Part shown: positions 16,974 through 24,738 of the stretch, one piece after another | Layout of the letters: each line of letters opens with the position of its first letter | Numbering within the stretch: the stretch's first letter is position 1 | Assembly (NCBI GenBank): GCA_913055565.1 | Contig: CAJXKP010000022.1 | Span: 1-42,027, forward strand | DNA from: an uncultured Ectothiorhodospiraceae bacterium | Lineage (GTDB): Bacteria > Pseudomonadota > Gammaproteobacteria > Nitrococcales > Nitrococcaceae | Length of the DNA: 42,027 bases | Direction of reading: 5' to 3' | Position numbers and translations under genes: made by a program | The notes under the pieces: generated by a model | Seen by the model: the letters and a program-made list of their open reading frames with translations, nothing else | Database searches by the model: none | What the model was told of the DNA's origin: nothing

Positions 16974-17840
16974 TCAGCGTTGGTTGGCCGGGCTCAGCCG
17001 TTCCACCTTGAGGTAGACATACCGGTTGCCACCCTCAAGCGTTCGCGTGCTGTAGCTGGTAGCCTCCCCGTGTGCGCCACGCTCGGCCGCATCATTAGCG
17101 CTAATGGCTAACCAACGGCCCGGTTTGCCACGGACGGTCGTTATCGTGCGCCCGCGGTCAATACGCATCGTCCGGTTACCGTGATTACCGTCGTTCGCCG
17201 CTCGATCGAGGGCGGCGGCCACGTGGATCATTACCTGGCCGTCGGCTAGCGGCCGCACCGTGACGCCTAGGCCGTTCGCGACGCGCTTATAACGCACGCG
17301 CTTACTGCTAGTAACGCCCTGCTTACCAAGCTGCAGATCGCGTTCCACCACGGGAACAGCTACCGAGGTGTCGAACTTGGCCGGTTGACCCTCGACGGCC
17401 TGAATCACATGCCGCTCACCCCTATTGGCGCTGCGCGTACTATAGCGGTGTTGGCTTCGGAAGGCGTCGTCCGCTGTCCGATCGCTCGGGCTGATGGGGT
17501 GGGGTCGTTGGAGCAGGCTAATGCGCAAGCGTTGCCGGGGCCTGTCGAGACGCTGAATGAGTGCTTTCAGTTCAGAGAGGTGATCAGCTGGCGCCTTTAG
17601 TACTAACATCTGGGCGTCACCACCGATTTGCACATCATCATCGACCACGGGATCGACCATTTGTCGCAGCTCCGCCACGGTCCGGTGAGCCAAGTCAACA
17701 GTACTCCGGCGCGGTCCATCAGCCGCGCTGGCAGCGCCAAGCGCGCTCGTTACGCCGCATGCCAACGCCAGAAGCGCGCTACGGAGCGACTTGAGCGCCA
17801 GGCGACGGCCCGTTGCGTTATGTCGATTCGTGCATGGCAT
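16974..17840 (-). CDS. Exported protein with secretin short N-terminal (NolW-like) domain
   Basis: This 288-residue protein has a signal peptide (about 12-41, ending ALGAASAADG). Residues about 46-112 read as a secretin N-domain: VDLAHRTVAELRQMVDP, a beta strand MLVLKAP, then LKALIQRLDRPRQRLRISLL, the typical end of a NolW-type module. The remainder (about 150-288) has alternating beta strands (VQA..GQPAKFDTSVAVPVV; LGVTVRPLADGQVMIHV) like the start of a secretin barrel, but there is no full secretin domain. The start at 17840 has GAGG eight bases upstream. It faces the flagellar operon (convergent). No pilus or type II secretion gene is adjacent, so its partner is unknown. Confidence 0.7.
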   Translation of the reverse strand: MPCTNRHNATGRRLALKSLRSALLALACGVTSALGAASAADGPRRSTVDLAHRTVAELRQMVDPVVDDDVQIGGDAQMLVLKAPADHLSELKALIQRLDRPRQRLRISLLQRPHPISPSDRTADDAFRSQHRYSTRSANRGERHVIQAVEGQPAKFDTSVAVPVVERDLQLGKQGVTSSKRVRYKRVANGLGVTVRPLADGQVMIHVAAALDRAANDGNHGNRTMRIDRGRTITTVRGKPGRWLAISANDAAERGAHGEATSYSTRTLEGGNRYVYLKVERLSPANQR

Positions 17841-17962
17841 GAGGCACACCTCATCGCGCATCGGTCTAGCCCATCTTCGACTTAATAGTTTGTCATGAGG
17901 CGTGATGGCGAGGCCATCGCACGCGGCGTGCTGCACGAGTTATCGGGTGCGCCGTGGCGCGT

Positions 17963-17981
17963 GGAGCGCTGTAAGCGCTCC
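17963..17981. other. Perfect 8-bp hairpin, possible terminator-like element
   Basis: GGAGCGCT-GTA-AGCGCTCC forms a perfect 8-bp stem with a 3-base loop between the EAL-HDOD gene pair (ending 18051) and the secretin-like gene (starting 17840), both on the minus strand. There is no T-run on either side, so intrinsic termination is doubtful. It could end or protect the upstream message. Confidence 0.4.
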
Positions 17982-18050
17982 TTCGTCCGCTGGTGTCATT
18001 GTCAGCTGCGGTTTACATGGAACCAGCCACACCGTGCCACTAAGCGGTCA

Positions 18051-19283
18051 CTAATCGACGGTCCCTAGACTTTGCATGGTGCTATCGGCCCACTCCAATG
18101 CGTTGAGATACGCTCCCGATAGCTCGGAGATCGATAGAAGCTCGAGAGATGGCGATCCCCACAAGCCCTGCTCATACGCGATCGTTGCTGCCAGCGTCTC
18201 GCCAAGCGGGCCCTGCCGCGAGACAAGGGCCTCCTGGACCGATTGCGTTAGGGGCAGCTCCTCGGTGATCTCCGCCATTGGCCGATCCATCAACGCATCA
18301 AGTACGGATAGCAGACCGGCAGTGAACGACTGGTCGGGACTGCCCGAGTTGCTCAGCTGGTCGCTCAACAAAAATCCCATGCGGCCGCGAATGAGCGCAA
18401 TTCGCATGAGTTCTGGCGGCTTATCGTCGATCCGAGTCATCAACAGGAGGCTGGCCCAGTCGCGTATCCGGTCCGCGCCGATAAGCGCAAGCGCGCGATT
18501 GACGGTTTCTACTGGGCGAGTCATGCCAAAAGCCGGTGAATTAATGTAGCGAAGCAACCGGTAGGTTAGGGTAACATCCTGAATGATAAGGCTTTGGAGC
18601 TCGGGTAGCTCGACGTTCGGGTCTTGAAGCTGCGCGATCAGGTTAAGAATGACGAGCCGGTTACTGGCGACACGATGGCCTTGGACCACGTGCGGTTTAC
18701 AAAAGAAGAATCCCTGGAAGCGCTCGAATCCCAGCTCCTGACAGGTTTGGAATTCCTCGTGGGTTTCAACCTTCTCAGCGAGTAGCTCGACGTTGTACTG
18801 CTGGAGGCGCTGAACCTGTTGCCTGAGCTGGTCGGGGTCGCGCCCGAGCACCTCGATTTTGACGATATCGGCGAGCTCGAGCAGCGGCGCTACAATGTCG
18901 CTGTATTGGAAGTCGTCGAGCGCTATGGTGAAGCCTTTGCTACGCCAGGCTTCAATGCCGCGCAGGACATCCTCGTCCGGCTCAATGTCTTCGAGTATCT
19001 CTAGCACGGTCCGGTCTTGATCTAGCGGCAGCGCGTGGTCGCCACGGATGAAGCTAGCTGTAACATTAAAGTAAGCAGGCTGATGCCCGACGAGTCGGTC
19101 CAGCCCAACACCTAGGGTGCTATTGATCAGTACCTCGGTGGTTGCCCTGTCGCCGTCGAGTGCGGTGTTTCGATTGTCATACCCCGACCGGTAGAGTAGC
19201 TCGTAGCCGATGACGCGCTGGTATCGGTCCCAGATCGGCTGACGCGCAACGAACACGGCGTCCTGACTGCTAGCGTCACTCAT
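18051..19283 (-). CDS. EAL-HDOD signalling protein, copy 1
   Basis: This 410-residue protein is of the COG3434 (YuxH/CdgJ-like) family: an EAL-derived domain (about 9-200) followed by an HDOD domain (about 205-390). The EAL motif reads YELLYR. Several metal/substrate residues are kept (Asn in NVTASFI, DD in IALDDFQYSD, Lys in VKIEV, Glu in AEKVET, Gln in FQGFFF), but the loop normally DFGTG is altered, so phosphodiesterase activity is uncertain. The HDOD part has LIIQDVTLTYRLLRYINSP and RDWASLLLMTRIDD. Start 19283 has AAGGAGA upstream. It lies 46 bases downstream of a close paralogue. Confidence 0.87.
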   Translation of the reverse strand: MSDASSQDAVFVARQPIWDRYQRVIGYELLYRSGYDNRNTALDGDRATTEVLINSTLGVGLDRLVGHQPAYFNVTASFIRGDHALPLDQDRTVLEILEDIEPDEDVLRGIEAWRSKGFTIALDDFQYSDIVAPLLELADIVKIEVLGRDPDQLRQQVQRLQQYNVELLAEKVETHEEFQTCQELGFERFQGFFFCKPHVVQGHRVASNRLVILNLIAQLQDPNVELPELQSLIIQDVTLTYRLLRYINSPAFGMTRPVETVNRALALIGADRIRDWASLLLMTRIDDKPPELMRIALIRGRMGFLLSDQLSNSGSPDQSFTAGLLSVLDALMDRPMAEITEELPLTQSVQEALVSRQGPLGETLAATIAYEQGLWGSPSLELLSISELSGAYLNALEWADSTMQSLGTVD

Positions 19284-19329
19284 AAGTCTCCTTGTGTCGG
19301 TGGGAGGGCGGGCAGCTCCTAAGCAGCCG

Positions 19330-20559
19330 CTAACTCGTGGCCGCCAGGCCATTCATGGTGCCATCGGCCCATGCCAATGCGTTGAGATACAGCTGTGATA
19401 ATTCTTCTGCGGCCAGCAGCTGAAGGCTGGGGGCGTCCCATAATCCTTGCTCGTAAGCGATGGTTGCTTTCAATACCTCCCCCAAGTCACCCCCGCGCGA
19501 TATGAGTGCCTCCTGCACGGCCGTCGTTAGAGGTAGCGGTTCGATGAGTTCGGCCATGGGGCGGTCCATTAGGGCGTCAATCACGGACAGCAGACCGGCG
19601 GTGAATGATTGATCCGGTTCCGTATTGCTCAGTCGCTGGCTAATTAAAGCCGCCATTCGGCCTCGGATGAGTGCAATTCGGATGAGCTCCGGTGGTTTGT
19701 CGTCCATTCGAGTCATCAAAAGCAGGCTGGCCCAGTTGCGTATCCGGTCCATGCCAATAAGCGCTAGCGCTCGATGGACACTTTCTACCCGGCGAGACAT
19801 GCCAATAGCCGCTGAATTGATGTAGCGAAGCAGACGGTAGGTGAGGGTGACGTCCTGGATGATCAGTTCCTGGAGCTCGGCTAGCTCGACCGTCGGATCT
19901 TGGAGCCTCGCGATGAGTTTAAGGATGACAAGCCGATTGCTGGCTACACTTTGGCCTTTGACGACGTCGGGTTGACAGAAGAAGAATCCCTGAAAGCGAT
20001 GGAAACCCAGTTCCTGACAGGTTCGGAATGCGTCGTGGGTCTCGACCTTTTCAGCCAGTAGCGTGACGTTATATCCCGCTAGACGCTCAACATGTTGCCT
20101 GATCTGATCAGGTTCGCGCCCCAATACCTCGAGTTTAACGATATCGGCCAGTTCGAGAAGGGGTATCAGATTGTCGCTGTATTCAAAGTCGTCCAGCGCG
20201 ATCGTGAAGCCGCTTTGGCGCAAGGCGGTGATGCCACTTAAGACATCCTGGTCAGGGGCAATGTCCTCAAGCACCTCTAGAACGCTGCGGTCTTGATCGA
20301 GCGGGAGCGCGTAGTCGCCACGAATGAAACTGGCGGTCACGTTGTAATAAGCGGTGTGATTTCCAACGAGGCGGTCTAACCCAACACCCAGGATGCTATT
20401 GATGAGTACTTCGGTGGTCGCGATATCGCCATCAATGACAGTAGCCAGATTCTCATCGCCGGCTCGGTAGAGTAGCTCATAGCCGATAACGCGCCGCCGT
20501 CGGTCCCAGATGGGTTGACGCGCGACGAATACGCTGTCCTGCCTGCTAGCGTCACTCAT
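19330..20559 (-). CDS. EAL-HDOD signalling protein, copy 2
   Basis: This 409-residue tandem paralogue of the following gene shares long identical stretches with it (TTEVLINS, GVGLDRLVG, NVTASFIRGD, LTYRLLRYINS, MDRPMAE). The domain order is the same: degenerate EAL (YELLYR, IALDDFEYSD, VKLEV, AEKVET, FQGFFF) then HDOD. Differences cluster in the EAL linker and the C-terminal 60 residues, suggesting an old duplication with divergence. Start 20559 has GAGG six bases upstream. HDOD proteins often link nucleotide or stress signals to motility; beside flagellar genes a motility role is plausible but inferred. Confidence 0.87.
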   Translation of the reverse strand: MSDASRQDSVFVARQPIWDRRRRVIGYELLYRAGDENLATVIDGDIATTEVLINSILGVGLDRLVGNHTAYYNVTASFIRGDYALPLDQDRSVLEVLEDIAPDQDVLSGITALRQSGFTIALDDFEYSDNLIPLLELADIVKLEVLGREPDQIRQHVERLAGYNVTLLAEKVETHDAFRTCQELGFHRFQGFFFCQPDVVKGQSVASNRLVILKLIARLQDPTVELAELQELIIQDVTLTYRLLRYINSAAIGMSRRVESVHRALALIGMDRIRNWASLLLMTRMDDKPPELIRIALIRGRMAALISQRLSNTEPDQSFTAGLLSVIDALMDRPMAELIEPLPLTTAVQEALISRGGDLGEVLKATIAYEQGLWDAPSLQLLAAEELSQLYLNALAWADGTMNGLAATS

Positions 20560-21001
20560 GGGTTGCCTCGCAACGCTGAGATGGGACGACAGCGCGATGG
20601 CGGATGCCATCCCGGCCCGGGCAAGCCGCATAAGCTCCTAGCTGCCCTGGCTCACGCGGTGGGGTTATTGAGCTAGCGTGTTGGCCTCATAGCGTCAAGT
20701 CGAACCTAAAGCAAGCCTGGCGACCCCGAGCGACAGTCGGGCTTTGAGCTTGCAATGCCAGCGCCGACGGGTCAATGCCGCATCACGGGCGTTGCCAGTG
20801 GTAGAGCTTTGTGATCTCGTAATGCTTGCTCAAGTGTAACTGGGATCCTGGCGCCGGTTCGCTGTGCGCGAATACTAGGCGTAGCGGGCGCGTTGGATGG
20901 GCTTTGGCTTGTTGAGCTGGTAGCCCGAGCGCATCAAACGGTTCGGCGGACTGCCGGAGGACTAGCGACGCCAGGGCAAACGCGGAATGAGCCGCGTGTA
21001 C
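20560..21001. other. 442-base gene-free region
   Basis: The region between the EAL-HDOD pair and the large GGDEF-EAL gene (all minus strand) has no convincing open frame. It should hold the terminator of the GGDEF-EAL gene and the promoter of the EAL-HDOD pair. A short CCCGA/TCGGG hairpin lies near 20724-20741 but without a T-run. I see no sigma-54 or sigma-28 promoter. Confidence 0.5.
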
Positions 21002-24000
21002 TTATCCATTGTCAACGGCGTCGCGGAAGCCCGTCGCAGACGGCGATAGTCGTGCTGCCTCGGTGAAGCTGGCCGCATCGACGGCCGCCGAGTACCAGAA
21101 GCCTTGCGCCTTGTTACAGCCAAGCCGCTTGAGTACATCCACCTGGCCGGATCCCTCGACGCCCTCGGCGACGACCGCGAGTCCGAGCCGTTGCCCGAGC
21201 TCAACAATCGTCCTAATAATGGTCGAGGCCGTGTCGTGATCGACGCCACCGAGCTCAGCGACGAATCCGCGATCGATCTTAAGGGTGTCGAGGGGGAGCC
21301 GGCTTAGGTACTGCAGCGATGAGTAGCCCGATCCGAAGTCGTCCATCGCGACCCGAATGCCCGGTGCTCGCCGCTTTAAGGATGTAAGCTTGTAATATGC
21401 GTCCGCGAAGTCCGTCATGACGACCGTCTCGGTGATCTCGAGCTCAAGCCCGCTCGGGCATGCGCCGCTTGCACGCAGCGCCGCCACAACGATGTCCGCA
21501 AAGGACTCACTCTGCAGCATACGCGCCGAGATATTGACGGATATCAGCCATGTATTGCCGGCGGCTTGCATGGCCGCGATTCGCCTGGCGGCATGATGGA
21601 TGACGTAACGATCGATCTCCGCGATGAGGGAGCTCTGCTCGGCGACGGGCAGGAACTCACCTGGGCCGAGGATGCCATGCTCGGGGTGGCGCCACCGTAG
21701 CAGGATCTCGGCGCCGTCAATGGCCTCATCGGCGAGCGCGACCGAGGGTTGGCAGAATAGATCGAGCTCCGCTTGATCGATCGCGGATCGCAGCTCGCTC
21801 TCGATACGAAGGCGATCCGCGAAACGCTCGTTTATACTGTCGGAGAAGTAGTGATACTGATTGCGGCCGGCGCCTTTGGCGCTATACAGCGCCGTATCGG
21901 CGGCCTGAAGCAGTAATTCCGGCGTGTCGCCATCCTGGGGGGATACCCCAATGCCGATGCTGGTGCGGACGATCAGCTCCCGGTCGTCCACTGATATAGG
22001 AGCATGCAGCTCGGAGAGCACTCGCTCACAGACCTGGCTGGCGTCCGCGGCCTCACTGAGCGGTACGACCACGACGAACTCGTCGCCCCCGAAACGCGCG
22101 ATGGTGTCGCTGGCACGCATGGCGCGGCTCAAGCGCTCGCCCACCTGATAAAGCAGCTGGTCGCCTGCGGCATGGCCGAGCGTATCGTTGACGAGCTTGA
22201 ACTCATCGAGATCAATCATGAGGGCGGCGACCGAGTGGTCATGGCGCTCGGCATCGTGGATCAGCTGCTGGATACGGTCGTCGAGCAGCAGGCGATTGGG
22301 GAGGCCGGTTAGCGGGTCGTACTGTGCCTTTTCGAGTAGCTGATCGAAGAGTTTGCTTTGCTCGAATCCGATGGCGGCGATCTGCGCCATCTCATGCAAC
22401 ACCATCCGAATCTGATCATCGAGCGCTTCCGTTGAGGGTGACAGTGCGACCAGTGCGCCCAGCGCCATGCCAGTCTGACTGAGGATCGGCATGGTGATCG
22501 CGTCTGAGTATCCCAACCGCTGAACAGTGGATGCCGAGTCGTTGCGGCCACCGCAGGGGCAATCAGTATCCAGGGTTGCGACGCCGTCGCGCATGGCGCA
22601 TCCGATCGAGCTATCGGCGAGGTCGCCGAGTGGCTGGCGCCCGATGGCGTCTCGGGATTCGTTATCGAGGCTCGGCGCCGTTTGCAATACGGCCGAGTCG
22701 TCTTCGACCCGATAGATGACGGTCGCCATCGCTGGTTGGTACGCCTCGATGGTGTCGACGATGGTGTCCGTGACACGTTCGATGGGCTGACTACGGGCGA
22801 TCATCTCGAGTATTTCGCTGCGGCGTCCAGCGAGCCGATTCATCAGCTCGCGGTCCGTGACGTCGCGCACGCTGCCTTGGTAATAGAGGAGCTGGCCGTT
22901 GTGATTCACAACGGCGCGGGCCGTCTCGCTCGCCAAAAAGGTCTCGCCCGTACCCGCACGGTAGATCCAGGAACGAAAGTCCTCGACCTCACCACGGGCC
23001 TCAACCTGCCGACGCAGCTGCGTTGCCGCCTCGGGATCGGTATACCAGTCGCGCGAGACATCGCCGATCCGGGCTATCAAATCTTGCTTGCTGTCGCAGC
23101 GGTGCATACGGACCAGCGGCCAGTTGACATCCAGGAGTTGGCCATCGGGCCGCGATCGGTACAGGCCTTCGGTGGTCTGATCAAAAACGACCCGGTAATC
23201 GGTCTCGACTTGATCCAGTCGCTCCTCCGTGCGCTTGCGCCCCGTGATATCGAACATGACGCCGTTCCATACCACGCTACCGTCCGCCTCGGTCTGCGGC
23301 TGCGAGACCCCTTGGAGCCAGATCAGGCCATTGGGTGTCTCGAAGGGCCATTCGTGGGCCCAGGTGGTCAGATGGATACGGGATTGCTCAAGGCTATCCA
23401 TGTACGCATCGTGCTCGCAGGGAGGCAGCCATGCCTGCCAGCGCTCGAAGTCAGCGATTTCTTGGTCGGCCGTAAAGCCGCCTATGCGGCGCAGCCCGCT
23501 GCTGACGTCGCCGACCTCGTAGCCCCTATCGGCGCGATAGCGGAGCTGGAACACGGCGCCCGGGATACTGGCCATGATATCGCGTAGCTGGCCCTCGCTT
23601 GCGCTGGTACGCCCGGCCGATTCGGGGCGGTGCGTTACGTCAACGAGCGACGCGAAATAAGCCGGCTGGCCAGCCAATTCCTGCTGTTCATAGACAAGAT
23701 AGACAGTGCGACGCTCGCCGGACGGCCGGTAAATGACATGCTCAGAGGGCAGGCCCGCGCTTGCGAGGTCATCCAGTGGGTTGGCGCTACCGTAGGAGAC
23801 GAGCATCTGGGATAGCAGGTCACCGAGCCGGTGCCCGACGAACATTGCACGTGGCCAGCCGAAGATCCGCGCCAACGCCTGGTTAACGAACTGCACGCGT
23901 TCGTTATGATCCGCGACCGCCAGCCCCACAGGCCAGTGGATCGGTGCCGCACTGTGGACGTCGGCTGGCGGCTCAAGCGGCTGGGCGTAGACATAATACT

Positions 24001-24289
24001 GGTCGCCTGACGCCTGTTCGAAGCGCCACGCGAGATTCGCTGTACCGCCCCGCAGCGGCAGCTCCTGGGTTGTGGAGCCTGCTTTACGGGCCGCGTTGAT
24101 CGCGGTTTGTAAGTCAGCCGCGGAAAGATCGGCGACCTCGCTTAGGGCGGTTTGATCCATCAAGTGGCCCCAGTAGGGGCCCAGCGTAAGCAGGTAGCCA
24201 GCGCCATCGATGGTCCCAAGCCACGCATCACCGCACTCCACGCTAGCGACCGGTAGCGTGCTCTCCGGGCGGTTTATGTAGTGCGTCAT
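21002..24289 (-). CDS. Multi-PAS/GAF GGDEF-EAL protein (c-di-GMP turnover)
   Basis: This 1095-residue soluble sensor has a diverged N-terminal PAS-like segment (about 15-110), PAS repeats at about 115-225, 235-355 (with PAC-like WNGVMFDITGRKRTEE) and 360-485, a GAF domain at about 495-650, GGDEF at about 655-825 and EAL at about 840-1080. The cyclase site is intact (RFGGDEF), with an inhibitory RxxD (RASD) five residues before it. The EAL site is also nearly complete: EIL for EAL, VNISARML, ELEITET, MDDFGSGYSSL, LKIDRGF, VAEGVE. Both synthesis and breakdown are therefore possible. No transmembrane segment is seen. It diverges from the next GAF-EAL gene across 434 bases. Confidence 0.93.
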   Translation of the reverse strand: MTHYINRPESTLPVASVECGDAWLGTIDGAGYLLTLGPYWGHLMDQTALSEVADLSAADLQTAINAARKAGSTTQELPLRGGTANLAWRFEQASGDQYYVYAQPLEPPADVHSAAPIHWPVGLAVADHNERVQFVNQALARIFGWPRAMFVGHRLGDLLSQMLVSYGSANPLDDLASAGLPSEHVIYRPSGERRTVYLVYEQQELAGQPAYFASLVDVTHRPESAGRTSASEGQLRDIMASIPGAVFQLRYRADRGYEVGDVSSGLRRIGGFTADQEIADFERWQAWLPPCEHDAYMDSLEQSRIHLTTWAHEWPFETPNGLIWLQGVSQPQTEADGSVVWNGVMFDITGRKRTEERLDQVETDYRVVFDQTTEGLYRSRPDGQLLDVNWPLVRMHRCDSKQDLIARIGDVSRDWYTDPEAATQLRRQVEARGEVEDFRSWIYRAGTGETFLASETARAVVNHNGQLLYYQGSVRDVTDRELMNRLAGRRSEILEMIARSQPIERVTDTIVDTIEAYQPAMATVIYRVEDDSAVLQTAPSLDNESRDAIGRQPLGDLADSSIGCAMRDGVATLDTDCPCGGRNDSASTVQRLGYSDAITMPILSQTGMALGALVALSPSTEALDDQIRMVLHEMAQIAAIGFEQSKLFDQLLEKAQYDPLTGLPNRLLLDDRIQQLIHDAERHDHSVAALMIDLDEFKLVNDTLGHAAGDQLLYQVGERLSRAMRASDTIARFGGDEFVVVVPLSEAADASQVCERVLSELHAPISVDDRELIVRTSIGIGVSPQDGDTPELLLQAADTALYSAKGAGRNQYHYFSDSINERFADRLRIESELRSAIDQAELDLFCQPSVALADEAIDGAEILLRWRHPEHGILGPGEFLPVAEQSSLIAEIDRYVIHHAARRIAAMQAAGNTWLISVNISARMLQSESFADIVVAALRASGACPSGLELEITETVVMTDFADAYYKLTSLKRRAPGIRVAMDDFGSGYSSLQYLSRLPLDTLKIDRGFVAELGGVDHDTASTIIRTIVELGQRLGLAVVAEGVEGSGQVDVLKRLGCNKAQGFWYSAAVDAASFTEAARLSPSATGFRDAVDNG

Positions 24290-24723
24290 AACCCCTCATG
24301 CTAAGCCGCCGTCGCGCGTGCTTGGGCTGACCGAGCGTCGATAACCCCTGAATAGTCACGACGGTAACTGACAATAGCACGGCCCTGAAACTCATTAGCC
24401 ACGGCGATCGGCAGATAAGCAAAAGGTTACGACAACGCGGCAGCGCGTTTGGCCGGGCTGACCAGCGTGATCGAGCCGTGCCGATGCGCGGTCGATAGCT
24501 GGCTGCTTCGGCGACCCGGGGCGGCTCGGGGCACCCACGACGGGCTGTGATGGCGGTAGGCACGTTGGCCCGGATGTGACGTTCAGCGCTGGGTGGTCCT
24601 GATACGCGAGAGCTCTTCTACGCCGTCTCAACCTTGAGTACCTCATCGCAGAATGCAGACCCCCAGCTACATTTTGTATAACTCTCGTTTAAATTAGTTT
24701 AGTGTCTACTAAATCAATGCCTT
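24290..24723. promoter_or_regulatory. Divergent intergenic region with AT-rich promoter zone
   Basis: No gene is seen in this stretch between two divergent c-di-GMP genes. The last 60 bases are strikingly AT-rich compared with the surroundings and contain a -10-like TATAAC at 24677-24682, with no good -35. Confidence 0.4.
24698..24713. promoter_or_regulatory. Inverted repeat, candidate operator
   Basis: TTTAGT-GTCT-ACTAAA is a perfect 6-4-6 inverted repeat 11 bases before the GTG and 26 before the ATG of the GAF-GGDEF-EAL gene. Its position just downstream of a TATAAC hexamer suits a repressor site. The regulator is unknown. Confidence 0.4.
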
Positions 24724-24738
24724 GTGAAACTGATTACT

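Noticed and set aside
22682-23587. 301-codon plus-strand frame antisense to the large GGDEF-EAL gene
   Set aside because: It covers well-conserved PAS/GAF sequence on the other strand and has no recognisable domain or ribosome site; a GC-rich shadow.
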